DNA of 44,301 nt from Rhizobiaceae bacterium (GTDB taxonomy: Bacteria; Pseudomonadota; Alphaproteobacteria; Rhizobiales; Rhizobiaceae): the NCBI GenBank assembly GCA_030065115.1, contig JASJDO010000014.1, forward strand, positions 1-44,301, in the 5' to 3' direction. Below, piece after piece: positions 7,794-18,260 of this stretch (position 1 is the stretch's first letter; the number at the start of each line of letters is the position of its first letter). The notes under the pieces were generated by a model that saw only the letters and a list, made by a program, of their open reading frames with translations, searched no databases and had not been told where the DNA came from. The position numbers and the translations under genes are program-made.

Positions 7794-8948
7794 ATGGATG
7801 ATCAAAGCCCGGTCAATTTGCACAATACTGTAGAGAGCGCCTATGAAGCGCTTGTCTCTACCGGTCAGATTGAATCTGATCCTTCTCAACGGGAATTGGT
7901 AGGTCTCCTGGATAGTGTTGCTCAGCGGTTGGTAACCAAACGCTTGTCGCGAAAGTCGAGCGCATTGGGCTGGTTGTTCGGCAAACAGGAAAAAGCTGCT
8001 GAACCTCTCAAAGGCTTGTATATCTGGGGGAGCGTCGGGCGCGGCAAATCCATGCTGATGGATATGTTCTTTGATGCATTGCCCCACAAGCGCAAACGCA
8101 GGGCCCATTTTAATGATTTCATGCAGGATGCGCAGGAGCGCATTCATGCGCATCGCCAAGCGTTTAAGGATGGCAAAGCCAGTGAAGAAGACCCCATTCC
8201 CGTTGTTGCAAGAGCTATGGCTGAAGATACGGGGGTTCTTTGTTTCGACGAGTTTACAGTCACTGATATTGCCGATGCGATGATCCTGGGCCGTTTGTTT
8301 GAAACGCTTTTCGATGAAGGGGTCACGATCGTCGCGACTTCCAATGTCGAACCGCAGAATCTTTACCGTGATGGCTTGAACCGAAAGATTTTTCTGCCGT
8401 TCATTGATTTGCTGCTGGCAAATGTGGATGTGTTTGAACTGGGTTCAAGGACAGATTACCGGCTCGAAAAGCTCAACCGTGCGCCGGTTTATTTGACCCC
8501 AGTAACGGATGATAATCGTAAGATATTTGATGAAACATGGGTTGATTTGGCCGGAACAGAAAAAGGCGCACCTGAGGCGCTTGAATTGCGGGGACGTGAG
8601 TTTGTGGTCCCGATGACAGGAAATAACGCAGCCCGTTTGACGTTTGATGCCCTGTGCAAGACTGCGCGAAGTGCAGAAGACTATCTTGCGCTCGCGCGGC
8701 GCTTTCATACGGTCTTCATCGAGGATATCCCGATTATGGACCGGCAAGATCAAAATGCTGCGAAGCGCTTTATTCTTCTTATCGATACGCTTTATGACAA
8801 TAATATTCGTATTGTAGCTCTTGCCGAGACGGAGCCCGATGGCCTTTACGTCGCCAAAAGTGGGACTGAGTCCTTTGAATTTGCGCGCACATCTTCACGC
8901 CTGATTGAAATGCAGTCCGTGGATTATATCGCTGGGTATCAGCAATAA
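7794..8948 (+). CDS. zapE: Cell division protein ZapE (AFG1-like ATPase)
   Basis: A 384-residue P-loop ATPase of the AFG1/ZapE family. Walker A is G-S-V-G-R-G-K-S near residue 82, followed by M-L-M-D-M-F-F and H-F-N-D-F-M. Walker B is V-L-C-F-D-E-F near residue 148, then T-D-I-A-D-A-M-I-L-G-R-L, A-T-S-N and the family's L-I-D-T-L-Y-D motif. Known ZapE proteins act at the septum late in division; the mitochondrial homologue AFG1/LACE1 handles membrane proteins. Full length for the family. It sits between omp19 and mdh, an order I associate with Hyphomicrobiales. Confidence 0.92.
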   Translation: MDDQSPVNLHNTVESAYEALVSTGQIESDPSQRELVGLLDSVAQRLVTKRLSRKSSALGWLFGKQEKAAEPLKGLYIWGSVGRGKSMLMDMFFDALPHKRKRRAHFNDFMQDAQERIHAHRQAFKDGKASEEDPIPVVARAMAEDTGVLCFDEFTVTDIADAMILGRLFETLFDEGVTIVATSNVEPQNLYRDGLNRKIFLPFIDLLLANVDVFELGSRTDYRLEKLNRAPVYLTPVTDDNRKIFDETWVDLAGTEKGAPEALELRGREFVVPMTGNNAARLTFDALCKTARSAEDYLALARRFHTVFIEDIPIMDRQDQNAAKRFILLIDTLYDNNIRIVALAETEPDGLYVAKSGTESFEFARTSSRLIEMQSVDYIAGYQQ

Positions 8949-8957
8949 ATATAACTT

Positions 8958-8977
8958 TTACGTAAACGTAATACGTA
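8958..8977. promoter_or_regulatory. ACGT-core operator cluster upstream of mdh, site 1
   Basis: TTACGT-AA-ACGTAA is a perfect inverted repeat at 8958-8971, followed directly by a third palindromic TACGTA at 8972-8977. It lies about 140 bases upstream of mdh and just after zapE. The ACGT cores resemble sites of LiuR-type MerR regulators as I remember them, but this assignment is tentative. Confidence 0.35.
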
Positions 8978-9051
8978 CCTTAGATGCTGAAATCATTGAT
9001 TATTTTATATTGAGTTGCATTTATTTTCGCAATTGCTAAAAACAATCATAG

Positions 9052-10071
<1,020 letters not shown>

Positions 10072-10078
10072 CAAAATC

Positions 10079-10101
10079 GGGCGGCTCAGGCCGCCCTTTT
10101 T
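10079..10101 (+). terminator. Intrinsic terminator after mdh
   Basis: GGGCGGC-TCAG-GCCGCCC is a perfect 7-bp GC stem with a 4-base loop, followed by five T. It ends 45 bases before the sucA start, so sucA either depends on read-through or has a promoter within that short gap. Confidence 0.85.
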
Positions 10102-10146
10102 ACAAAATGCTTGACGAAAAAATGAGGGGCCGGGAGCGGTAGCTTA

Positions 10147-13122
10147 ATGTCAGAACAGAGCCAGAATGAAGAGTTCGCAAACACATCGTTTCTTTATGGC
10201 GGCAATGCCGGATACATCGAAGAAATGTATGCCCAGTATCAGGAGAACCCGAATTCGGTAAGCGCTGATTGGCAATCCTATTTTTCTCAATTGCAGGACA
10301 ATGCCCAGGACGTTGCGAAGAATGCTGAGGGTGCTTCCTGGAAAAAGAGTCATTGGCCGATCCAGGCCAATGGTGAGCTGGTGTCTGCACTGGATGGAGA
10401 TTGGTCATCCGTCGAAGCTCATGTTGAAGAGAAAATCAAGGCAAAGGCGAAATCTGATGGTGTCGAGCTGAGTGGCGAGCACGTACAGCGCGCCACAAAA
10501 GATTCGGTTTCCGCCATCATGATGATCCGTGCTTATCGTATGCGCGGCCATTTGCATGCAGATCTCGATCCGCTCAAGATTGCCGGTAAACAGGAAGCCT
10601 ATGACGAACTTCATCCCCGTAATTACGGTTTCACCGAAGCCGACTACGACCGCAAAATTTTCATCGATTTCATGTTGGGTCTTGAGTTCGCCACCATTCC
10701 GGAAATGTTGGATGTTCTGCAGCGAACCTATTGTTCGACCATCGGCATTGAGTTCATGCATATATCCAATCCTCAAGAAAAAGGCTGGTTGCAAGAGCGT
10801 ATTGAAGGGCCGGACAAGGGCGTTGCCTTTACTGCAGAGGGCAAGAAAGCGATCCTCCGCAAGCTCATTGAGGCGGAAGGTTTTGAGCAATATATCGATA
10901 TCAAATACAAAGGTACGAAGCGTTTTGGTCTGGATGGCGGCGAAGCGCTGGTTCCTGCGCTCGAACAGATTATCAAACGCGGCGGCCAGATGGGCCTTAA
11001 GGAAATCATCCTTGGCATGGCACACCGTGGCCGATTGAATGTTCTTGCCAATGTGATGGGCAAGCCGCATCGCGCGATTTTTCACGAGTTCAAGGGCGGC
11101 TCTTTCAAGCCTGAGGATGTGGAAGGTTCTGGTGATGTGAAATACCATCTGGGCGCATCTTCCGACCGAGAGTTTGATGGTAATGAAGTTCACCTATCGC
11201 TGACCGCCAATCCGTCACATCTTGAGATCGTGAACCCGGTTGTGCTTGGCAAGGCACGGGCGAAACAGGACAAGTTTGAACCAAAGAACGAGCGTGGCTC
11301 CCGCCCTCGCGACACCGTTATGCCGCTCCTGCTTCATGGCGATGCAGCGTTTGCAGGCCAGGGGGTTGTAGCTGAGTGTTTCGGTCTATCTGGACTGAAG
11401 GGTCACCGGACGGGTGGCTCGATCCACTTTATCATCAATAACCAAATCGGCTTTACGACCAATCCGCGTTTCTCGCGCTCGTCGCCTTATCCGTCAGATG
11501 TGGCGAAGATGATTGAGGCGCCGATTTTCCATGTGAATGGGGATGATCCCGAAGCGGTGACGTTTGCTGCTAAAATTGCGACTGAGTATCGCCAATTGTT
11601 CCACAAACCGGTTGTCATCGACATGTTCTGTTATCGGCGCTTCGGTCACAATGAGGGTGATGAGCCTGCATTTACGCAGCCACTGATGTACAAGAATATC
11701 CGCGCTCATCCGACGACAGCCAAAATATATAGCGACAAACTGATTGCCGAGGGGCTGATTACCGCTGAAGAATATCAGGCGATGCGTGATGACTGGCGCA
11801 CCTATCTTGAAGATGAGTTTGAGGCAGGACAGGCATATAAACCCAACAAGGCCGATTGGCTGGATGGTGCATGGTCCGGGCTAACCGTTGCCAGTAACGA
11901 GGATGAAATCCGTCGCGGTCAAACCGGTGTTTCGAAAAAAGAACTTGTCGAAATCGGTAGGAAGATCACTCAGGTTCCGGAGGATTTCAAGGTTCACAAA
12001 ACCATTCAGCGTCTGATGGATAATCGCCTCAAAATGGTTGAGTCCGGTGAAGGCATTGACTGGGGTATGGGTGAAGCGCTTGCGTTCGGTTCCCTCGTGA
12101 CCCAGGATCATTGCGTACGCTTGTCGGGACAGGACTGTGAGCGCGGTACGTTCTCGCAACGCCACTCCGTGCTCTATGATCAGGAAACGGAAGCCCGCTA
12201 CACGCCTTTGAACAATATCAAGGACGGGCAGGAAGAGTATGACGTGATCAACTCCATGCTGTCTGAAGAAGCGGTGCTTGGCTACGAGTACGGCTATTCG
12301 CTAACCCGCCCGAACGCGGTCACGATTTGGGAAGGCCAGTTCGGTGACTTCGTCAACGGTGCACAGGTGGTTATCGACCAATTCATTTCATCCGGTGAGC
12401 GCAAGTGGCTTAGAATGAGTGGTCTCGTGATGCTCCTGCCGCATGGCTACGAGGGACAGGGCCCAGAGCATTCTTCAGCCCGGCTGGAGCGGTTCCTTCA
12501 GCTATGCGCCGAAGACAACATGCAGGTCGCGAACTGCACGACGCCTGCGAACTATTTCCACATCTTGCGCCGTCAGATTCGCCGCGATTTCCGCAAGCCA
12601 TTGGTTTTGATGACACCGAAATCATTGCTGCGTCACAAACGGGCCGTTTCCAAGCTTGATGAATTTACAGAGAAGTCTTCTTTCCATCGCCTGCTTTGGG
12701 ATGATGCGGACATGAAGGGCTGGGATGGCGTCAAACTTCAGCGTGACAAGAAAATCAGACGTGTGGTTCTGTGTAGTGGTAAGGTCTACTACGACCTGCT
12801 TGAAGAGCGGGAGAAGCGTGGCATAGATGACATCTATCTTTTGCGCGTTGAGCAGCTTTATCCTTTCCCTGCCAAGGCTTTGATCACTGAACTCTCGCGC
12901 TTCAAGGATGCAGAATGGGTCTGGTGTCAGGAAGAGCCGAAGAACATGGGTTCCTGGGGCTTTATTGAACCCTATCTGGAATGGGTGTTCGCGCATATTG
13001 ATGCGAAAAACCCACGCGCAAGATATGCGGGACGTCCCGCTGCGGCATCTCCGGCAACGGGTCTGATGTCCAAACACCTGGCAGAACTTGAATCCTTCCT
13101 TGAAGACGCACTGGGCGACTAA
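10147..13122 (+). CDS. sucA: 2-oxoglutarate dehydrogenase E1 component
   Basis: A 991-residue thiamine-diphosphate enzyme, E1 of the 2-oxoglutarate dehydrogenase complex; it decarboxylates 2-oxoglutarate and passes the succinyl group to E2. Seen: the N-terminal F-L-Y-G-G-N-A-G-Y-I-E-E-M-Y segment that contacts E2, A-Y-R-M-R-G-H near residue 130, G-M-A-H-R-G-R-L-N-V-L near 293, the ThDP/Mg region G-D-A-A-F-A-G-Q-G through N-N-Q-I-G-F-T-T, R-R-F-G-H-N-E-G-D-E-P, and the C-terminal transketolase-like part with L-L-P-H-G-Y-E-G-Q-G-P-E-H-S-S. Full length. It follows the mdh terminator directly; sucCD are not between them. It is followed by sucB after 35 bases. Confidence 0.97.
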   Translation: MSEQSQNEEFANTSFLYGGNAGYIEEMYAQYQENPNSVSADWQSYFSQLQDNAQDVAKNAEGASWKKSHWPIQANGELVSALDGDWSSVEAHVEEKIKAKAKSDGVELSGEHVQRATKDSVSAIMMIRAYRMRGHLHADLDPLKIAGKQEAYDELHPRNYGFTEADYDRKIFIDFMLGLEFATIPEMLDVLQRTYCSTIGIEFMHISNPQEKGWLQERIEGPDKGVAFTAEGKKAILRKLIEAEGFEQYIDIKYKGTKRFGLDGGEALVPALEQIIKRGGQMGLKEIILGMAHRGRLNVLANVMGKPHRAIFHEFKGGSFKPEDVEGSGDVKYHLGASSDREFDGNEVHLSLTANPSHLEIVNPVVLGKARAKQDKFEPKNERGSRPRDTVMPLLLHGDAAFAGQGVVAECFGLSGLKGHRTGGSIHFIINNQIGFTTNPRFSRSSPYPSDVAKMIEAPIFHVNGDDPEAVTFAAKIATEYRQLFHKPVVIDMFCYRRFGHNEGDEPAFTQPLMYKNIRAHPTTAKIYSDKLIAEGLITAEEYQAMRDDWRTYLEDEFEAGQAYKPNKADWLDGAWSGLTVASNEDEIRRGQTGVSKKELVEIGRKITQVPEDFKVHKTIQRLMDNRLKMVESGEGIDWGMGEALAFGSLVTQDHCVRLSGQDCERGTFSQRHSVLYDQETEARYTPLNNIKDGQEEYDVINSMLSEEAVLGYEYGYSLTRPNAVTIWEGQFGDFVNGAQVVIDQFISSGERKWLRMSGLVMLLPHGYEGQGPEHSSARLERFLQLCAEDNMQVANCTTPANYFHILRRQIRRDFRKPLVLMTPKSLLRHKRAVSKLDEFTEKSSFHRLLWDDADMKGWDGVKLQRDKKIRRVVLCSGKVYYDLLEEREKRGIDDIYLLRVEQLYPFPAKALITELSRFKDAEWVWCQEEPKNMGSWGFIEPYLEWVFAHIDAKNPRARYAGRPAAASPATGLMSKHLAELESFLEDALGD

Positions 13123-13157
13123 TCACAATTTTCCAACTTTGAAAGACGAGCAGAAAC

Positions 13158-14633
13158 ATGGCGAATGAAATCCGGGTACCGACACTTGGTGAATCTGTAG
13201 CTGAAGCAACCGTAGGCCAATGGTTGAAAAAGGCTGGTGAAGCAGTGGCCGCCGATGAACCCATTGTGGAACTTGAAACCGATAAAGTGTCTGTCGAAGT
13301 ACCTGCGCCGTCCGCGGGTGTGCTGGCTGATATTTCAGTTGCTGAAGGTGAGACGGTGGAAGTTGGTGCCTTGCTTGGTATCATTGATGAAGCTGGTTCT
13401 GCCGCCAAAACGCCGGAAGCAGCCCCTGCCGCAGCCCCGGCCCCAAGTGCTTCCTCCGGAAAGATTGTCGAAATTCCAGTGCCAAGTGCCGGTGAATCTG
13501 TGACTGAAGCGGGTGTTGGCGAATGGCTCAAGAAGGTAGGCGACGCAGTTGCGCTTGATGAGGCTCTGGTCGAGCTTGAAACAGACAAGGCCGCGCAGGA
13601 AGTGATGTCACCGGTTGCTGGTAAACTCGTGGAAATTGTCGCTCAAACAGGAGATACGGTTGAGGTGGGTGCATTGCTCGCGAAAATCGAAGAGGGCGCG
13701 TCAGGATCAGTGTCTGCATCCGCGCCAGTGGCGGCGCCGGCTGCTGCTTCCCCAGCATCCCCGTCTGGTATGCCGCCCGCGCCATCTGCGCAGAAGATGA
13801 TGGCTGAGAAAGGCATGGATGCTGCCAATGTTCAAGGTAGTGGCAAGCGTGGCCAAATACTGAAAGAGGATGTGGTGAAAGCAGCAAGCGCTCCCGCACC
13901 TGCTGCTCGTGCTCCGTCATCAGCGGAAGATGGACCTCGCGAAGAACGTGTGCGCATGACCCGCTTGCGCCAAACCATAGCGCGTCGGTTGAAAGACGCT
14001 CAAAACACAGCTGCCATGCTGACCACTTTCAACGAGGCGGACATGTCGGCAGTGATGGATCTTCGTAAAAAGTACAAGGAACTGTTTGAGAAAAAGCATG
14101 GTGTGAAGCTCGGCTTTATGGGCTTTTTCACCAAAGCGGTTTGTCATGCGCTCGAAGAAATTCCGGCGGTTAATGCCGAGATTGATGGCACCGATATTGT
14201 TTACAAGCATTTCTGTCATATCGGCGTTGCGGTGGGTACAGACAAGGGACTTGTCGTGCCCGTTGTGCGTGATGCTGATCAGATGTCGATTGCCGAAGTA
14301 GAGAAGGAAATCGGACGTCTTGGCATGAAAGCGCGCGATGGTGATCTTTCTATGGCAGATATGACGGGCGGCACATTCACCATTTCAAATGGTGGCGTTT
14401 ACGGTTCGCTGATGTCGACACCAATCCTCAATGCGCCGCAGTCCGGTATTCTTGGCATGCACAAGATCGAGAATAGGCCGGTGGTCCGCAACGGCGAAAT
14501 CGTCGTGCGTCCGATGATGTATCTGGCGCTCTCATATGATCACCGAATTGTGGATGGCAAGGAAGCTGTTACTTTCCTAGTAAGGGTCAAAGAAAGCCTC
14601 GAGGATCCTGAACGCCTAGTTCTTGATCTTTGA
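13158..14633 (+). CDS. sucB: 2-oxoglutarate dehydrogenase E2, dihydrolipoamide succinyltransferase (two lipoyl domains)
   Basis: A 491-residue E2 core of the 2-oxoglutarate dehydrogenase complex. There are two lipoyl domains: residues 1-77 with lipoyl lysine K43 in E-T-D-K-V, and residues 102-178 with K144 in E-T-D-K-A. They are joined by Ala/Pro-rich hinges. The E3/E1-binding domain covers about residues 210-245. The acyltransferase core occupies about 265-491, with the catalytic [10 protein letters not shown] near 457. Many SucB proteins have one lipoyl domain; two occur in some Alphaproteobacteria. It lies 35 bases after sucA and 44 before the MAPEG gene, so it is probably in one transcript with them. 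Confidence 0.95.
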   Translation: MANEIRVPTLGESVAEATVGQWLKKAGEAVAADEPIVELETDKVSVEVPAPSAGVLADISVAEGETVEVGALLGIIDEAGSAAKTPEAAPAAAPAPSASSGKIVEIPVPSAGESVTEAGVGEWLKKVGDAVALDEALVELETDKAAQEVMSPVAGKLVEIVAQTGDTVEVGALLAKIEEGASGSVSASAPVAAPAAASPASPSGMPPAPSAQKMMAEKGMDAANVQGSGKRGQILKEDVVKAASAPAPAARAPSSAEDGPREERVRMTRLRQTIARRLKDAQNTAAMLTTFNEADMSAVMDLRKKYKELFEKKHGVKLGFMGFFTKAVCHALEEIPAVNAEIDGTDIVYKHFCHIGVAVGTDKGLVVPVVRDADQMSIAEVEKEIGRLGMKARDGDLSMADMTGGTFTISNGGVYGSLMSTPILNAPQSGILGMHKIENRPVVRNGEIVVRPMMYLALSYDHRIVDGKEAVTFLVRVKESLEDPERLVLDL

Positions 14634-14677
14634 AGTTTTTCTGATCCGAATTTGATCTCAAACAGAAGAGAGAAACC

Positions 14678-15076
14678 ATGTCCCTAGAACTAACTTATTT
14701 GATTTTCGCAATTTTTCTTTTGCTCATTCAAATGTTGACCCAGGTGGGTGCCGGCATTTTACAAAATGGTTTGATGGCTGCTGCAGGAGCCCGTGATGAC
14801 GAGTTCCTCGTTGATGGTGTTGGCGGCAGGTTTGAGCGTGCTTACTACAATATGCTCGAAACATTCCCTGTCTTTGCTTCTCTGGTTCTAATCATCCACA
14901 TGACAGAGAGCTTTTCTTCAGTTTCTGCACTGGGTGTACAGCTGTATTTTTGGGGCCGTGTTGTTTATATCCCAACATACATCATCAGCATTCCATTTGT
15001 TCGTACTGTTGTTTGGTTGATATCAATGATCGGTATTCTGCTGCTCGCGTGGCCGCTTCTTCAGCAGGTGACATAG
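14678..15076 (+). CDS. MAPEG family membrane protein
   Basis: A 132-residue membrane protein with four hydrophobic segments (about 5-30, 60-82, 85-105, 108-130). The MAPEG pattern is G-R-F-E-R-A-Y-Y-N-M-L-E-T-F-P-V-F-A near residues 50-66, carrying the conserved R-x3-N-x2-E-x-F-P. Eukaryotic relatives are microsomal glutathione transferases and eicosanoid enzymes; most bacterial members have no known role. AGAGAG lies upstream of the ATG. It sits inside the sucAB-lpd operon, 3 bases before the SDR gene, so it is co-expressed with the dehydrogenase complex for reasons that are not known. Confidence 0.85.
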   Translation: MSLELTYLIFAIFLLLIQMLTQVGAGILQNGLMAAAGARDDEFLVDGVGGRFERAYYNMLETFPVFASLVLIIHMTESFSSVSALGVQLYFWGRVVYIPTYIISIPFVRTVVWLISMIGILLLAWPLLQQVT

Positions 15077-15079
15077 GTT

Positions 15080-15823
15080 ATGACAGGTGTTTGCGTCATA
15101 ACCGGTGGTAGCCGGGGTATTGGTGAAGCCTGTGTTCACCGGGCGATTGAGGCAGGCCAGCAGGTCTGCTTCTCCTACGTTTCAAACGACGAGGCTGCCA
15201 AAAAGGTTGTCTCCGAAGTTGAAGTGAAAGGTGGCGTTGCAAAGGCAGTAAAGAGCGATGTCGCCAGCGAAGCTGATGTTTTAAACCTGTTTGAAACTGC
15301 AGATGCCATGGGTACAGTAACCGGGCTGATCAATAACGCGGGCATTGTTGCAATGACTGACCGTGTTGAGAATTACCGCTTTGAACGGTTGGAGCGCATG
15401 TATGGAGTCAATGTTATTGGCTCCATTCTCTGCGCGCGTGAGGCGGTGAAACGAATGTCGACTAAGAATGGCGGTGATGGTGGTTCAATCGTAAACCTTT
15501 CCTCCGCGGCTGCCTATCTTGGGTCTCCCAATCAGTACGTTGACTATGCGGCGTCTAAGGCAGCGATTGATACATTCACCAAGGGCTTGGCACTTGAGGT
15601 GGCAGATGAGGGCATAAGGGTGAATGCGGTTCGTCCAGGTTTGATCGATACCGAGCTTCATGAAAGTGGTGGTGAGATTGACCGTGTAAAACGCTTGGAG
15701 CATATGGTTCCCATGAAACGCGGCGGCTCAGCAGACGAGATTGCTAAAGCAGTTCTTTGGTTGATGAGCGATGGCGCATCTTATGTAACGGGTGATAGTT
15801 TGAACGTCACCGGTGGACGATAG
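15080..15823 (+). CDS. Short-chain dehydrogenase/reductase
   Basis: A 247-residue classical SDR. The cofactor motif T-G-G-S-R-G-I-G is at residues 8-15, followed by N-N-A-G near 88. The catalytic triad region has S in N-L-S-S-A-A-A near 142 and Y-x-x-x-K in Y-A-A-S-K near 156, then the R-P-G-L-I-D-T stretch and a terminal [10 protein letters not shown]. It resembles E. coli YgfF-type reductases; substrate unknown. Its start is 3 bases after the MAPEG stop and lpd starts 22 bases after its own stop, so it belongs to the suc operon. Confidence 0.88.
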   Translation: MTGVCVITGGSRGIGEACVHRAIEAGQQVCFSYVSNDEAAKKVVSEVEVKGGVAKAVKSDVASEADVLNLFETADAMGTVTGLINNAGIVAMTDRVENYRFERLERMYGVNVIGSILCAREAVKRMSTKNGGDGGSIVNLSSAAAYLGSPNQYVDYAASKAAIDTFTKGLALEVADEGIRVNAVRPGLIDTELHESGGEIDRVKRLEHMVPMKRGGSADEIAKAVLWLMSDGASYVTGDSLNVTGGR

Positions 15824-15845
15824 TTCGCAAACAGGAAACAGACAA

Positions 15846-17255
15846 ATGTCAGATCAATATGATGTGGTGGTAATTGGCTCAGGTCCCGGCGGATATGTGT
15901 GTGCGATCAAGGCAGCACAATTGGGCTTGAAAACCGCAATCGTTGAGAAGAATCCAACCTTGGGTGGCACCTGCTTGAATATCGGATGTATCCCTTCAAA
16001 GGCTTTGTTGCATGCGTCTGAAATGTTTGCCGAAGCCGGGCACGGTATGGAAGCGCTTGGCATCAAGGTTGGTAAACCCAAACTCGATCTAAACGGCATG
16101 ATGGGTCACAAGGATGGCGTCGTGAAAGCCAATGTTGATGGTGTTGCTTTCCTGATGAAGAAAAACAAGATCACTGTTCATCATGGAACAGGAAGTATTG
16201 CTGCTCAGGGAAAAGTCGCGGTCACTAATGACAAGGGTGCGGTAACAGAGCTTGCTGCCAAGAATATTGTCATTGCCACCGGTTCTGATGTGGCAGGTAT
16301 TCCGGGTTTGGATGTGGAGATCGATGAAAAAGTTATTGTCTCGTCCACGGGTGCGCTTGAACTCTCATCTGTTCCGAAAAAAATGCTGGTCGTTGGCGGT
16401 GGTGTGATCGGGTTGGAACTTGGCTCCGTGTGGAATCGTCTGGGTGCAGAGGTCACGGTGGTCGAATATCTCGATACTATTCTCGGCGGTATGGACAATG
16501 ATGTTTCCAAGCAGTTCCAGAAAATGCTCGCCAAACAGGGCATGAATTTTCATCTCTCATCCAAAGTGACGGATGTCGCCAAGAAAGGCAAAGGTGGAAC
16601 AGTTACCTTTGAACCTGTTGCTGGCGGGGATGCTCAGACCCTAGAAGCAGACATCGTGCTGGTTGCCACGGGTCGCAGGCCCTACACCGATGGTCTTGGC
16701 TTGGAAGCTGCCGGCGTCGAAATGGAACGGGGCAAGGTGAAAACCAACAATAAGTGGCAAACCAATGTTCCGGGCATCTGGGCAATTGGTGATGTGATCG
16801 ATGGGCCCATGCTAGCACACAAGGCCGAGGATGAGGGCGTCGCTGTCGCTGAAGTCATTGCGGGGCAAGCGGGCCATGTGAACTATGACGTGATTCCGGG
16901 TGTTGTTTACACCATGCCGGAAGTGGCAAGTGTCGGCAAAACCGAAGAGGAATTGAAAGCCGCAGGAATTGACTACGTGGCGGGCAAGTTTCCGTTTTCA
17001 GCGAATGGTCGTGCGCGTGCGATGAACCAAACCGAAGGGTTTGTGAAGTTCCTCGCTGACAAGAAAACGGACCGAGTGCTTGGAGCACATATCGTCGGTT
17101 TCGGTGCAGGGGACATGATCCACGAATGCGCGGTATTGATGGAATTTGGTGGCTCTTCAGAAGATCTTGCACGAACCTGCCATGCGCATCCAACGCTTTC
17201 AGAAGTTGTTCGTGAAGCAGCTCATGCAACGCATGGCAAGCCGCTTCACATGTAG
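15846..17255 (+). CDS. lpd: Dihydrolipoyl dehydrogenase (E3)
   Basis: A 469-residue FAD flavoprotein that reoxidises the lipoyl groups of E2 with NAD. Seen: G-S-G-P-G-G-Y for FAD near residue 12, the redox-active disulfide in [13 protein letters not shown] near 40, the NAD-binding [10 protein letters not shown] near 190, A-I-G-D near 320, and the C-terminal catalytic H-A-H-P-T-L-S-E near 450. Start at ATG 15846 (MSDQYDVVV); an upstream in-frame start would overlap the SDR gene. As the last gene of the suc operon it supplies E3 to SucAB. It converges with the quinone-oxidoreductase gene 15 bases away, with no strong terminator visible. Confidence 0.96.
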   Translation: MSDQYDVVVIGSGPGGYVCAIKAAQLGLKTAIVEKNPTLGGTCLNIGCIPSKALLHASEMFAEAGHGMEALGIKVGKPKLDLNGMMGHKDGVVKANVDGVAFLMKKNKITVHHGTGSIAAQGKVAVTNDKGAVTELAAKNIVIATGSDVAGIPGLDVEIDEKVIVSSTGALELSSVPKKMLVVGGGVIGLELGSVWNRLGAEVTVVEYLDTILGGMDNDVSKQFQKMLAKQGMNFHLSSKVTDVAKKGKGGTVTFEPVAGGDAQTLEADIVLVATGRRPYTDGLGLEAAGVEMERGKVKTNNKWQTNVPGIWAIGDVIDGPMLAHKAEDEGVAVAEVIAGQAGHVNYDVIPGVVYTMPEVASVGKTEEELKAAGIDYVAGKFPFSANGRARAMNQTEGFVKFLADKKTDRVLGAHIVGFGAGDMIHECAVLMEFGGSSEDLARTCHAHPTLSEVVREAAHATHGKPLHM

Positions 17256-17270
17256 CGAGGTTGTGACTGT

Positions 17271-18239
17271 TTAGGCAGTCAGGATGATCTTTCCCACATG
17301 GCCCGCGTTTTCCATCATTTGATGGGCGGCGCTTGCCTCATCAAATGAAAATGTTGCATGGGTCAGTGGTTTGCATTGGCCCTTGGCAAACATGGGCCAA
17401 ACATGTTTTTCCAAATCTGTAGCGATAGCCGCTTTGAAGGCATCTGGTCTTGCCCTTAAGGTTGAACCATGGAACGTCAGACGCTTCAGCATGAGTGGCA
17501 TCATGTCGATCTGGACTTTAGATCCGCTGCGATAAGCGAGCTGCACAATTCTTCCGTCGAGCGCAGCTGCCTTGAAATTTCGAGCGATATAGTCGCCGCC
17601 CAGAATGTCCAGAATAAGATCTGCCCCACCGGCGCTTTTCATCACTTCTACGAAATCTTCTTCTTTGTAATTTATGCCGCGGGTTGCGCCATGACTTTCA
17701 CAAAAGGCACATTTTTCTGCATTTGACGCGGTTGCGTAGACTTCCATTCCAAGCGCTGCACCGAGTTGCACTGCTGTGATACCAATGCCGCCTGATCCTC
17801 CATGAACAAGAAGTTTCGCTCCTTTGGCGATTTCGCGATTGTAAAAAAGATTGCTCCATACGGTGAAATAGGTTTCCGGCAGTCCCGCCGCGTCAATAGT
17901 GCTAACGCCCTCCGGTATGGCCAGGCAATGATCTGCATTGATCGCCACATACTCTGCATAAGCGCCACCATGCGTGAGGGCACAGATGGTATCGCCTTTC
18001 TTCCAGCGGGTGACATTTTTGCCGACCAATTCCACAGTTCCGGAAACTTCCAAACCCATGAGGTCTGACGCACCAGGCGGGGGAGGATAGAGCCCCTTTC
18101 GCTGCATCATGTCGGGGCCGTTTACCCCGCATGCAATGGTTTTTGCGAGAATTTGGTTATCGGCGATTTCTGGCCTGGCTCTCTCGCCAAGTTCCAGAAC
18201 TTCCGGCCCGCCTGTGCCGTTTGTTTCAATCGTACGCAT
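17271..18239 (-). CDS. NAD(P)H quinone oxidoreductase, zinc-free MDR family (PIG3-like)
   Basis: A 322-residue medium-chain dehydrogenase/reductase of the quinone-oxidoreductase branch. Seen: the N-terminal N-G-T-G-G-P-E-V-L-E-L, G-V-N-G-P-D-M-M-Q-R-K-G-x-Y-P-P-P-P-G near residue 45 typical of PIG3-like enzymes, and the nucleotide motif H-G-G-S-G-G-I-G near 147. The cysteine cluster of zinc alcohol dehydrogenases is missing. It probably reduces quinones or enones with NADPH; physiological substrate unknown. Start at ATG 18239; a TTG six bases upstream is less likely. It lies 21 bases after thiX, so it may ride on the thiamine transcript by read-through rather than by function. Confidence 0.85.
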   Translation of the reverse strand: MRTIETNGTGGPEVLELGERARPEIADNQILAKTIACGVNGPDMMQRKGLYPPPPGASDLMGLEVSGTVELVGKNVTRWKKGDTICALTHGGAYAEYVAINADHCLAIPEGVSTIDAAGLPETYFTVWSNLFYNREIAKGAKLLVHGGSGGIGITAVQLGAALGMEVYATASNAEKCAFCESHGATRGINYKEEDFVEVMKSAGGADLILDILGGDYIARNFKAAALDGRIVQLAYRSGSKVQIDMMPLMLKRLTFHGSTLRARPDAFKAAIATDLEKHVWPMFAKGQCKPLTHATFSFDEASAAHQMMENAGHVGKIILTA

Positions 18240-18260
18240 GCTCAAGAACTAGATTGAGGC

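Noticed and set aside
10405-11193. 262-residue open frame antisense to sucA
   Set aside because: It is wholly inside the conserved sucA reading frame, has no recognisable family motif, and arises from codon bias of the real gene.
12962-13588. 208-residue antisense frame rich in Ser/Ala/Thr over sucA-sucB
   Set aside because: The repetitive composition is the reverse complement of the Ala/Pro hinges and lipoyl domains of sucB; not a gene.
13158-14633. Two lipoyl domains in SucB as a novel fusion
   Set aside because: E2 proteins with two lipoyl domains are known in Alphaproteobacteria; noted in the annotation only.
17256-17281. GACTG/CAGTC stem between lpd and the quinone oxidoreductase gene as a shared terminator
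   Set aside because: Five base pairs, no T-run in either direction, and part lies inside the coding end of the minus-strand gene.
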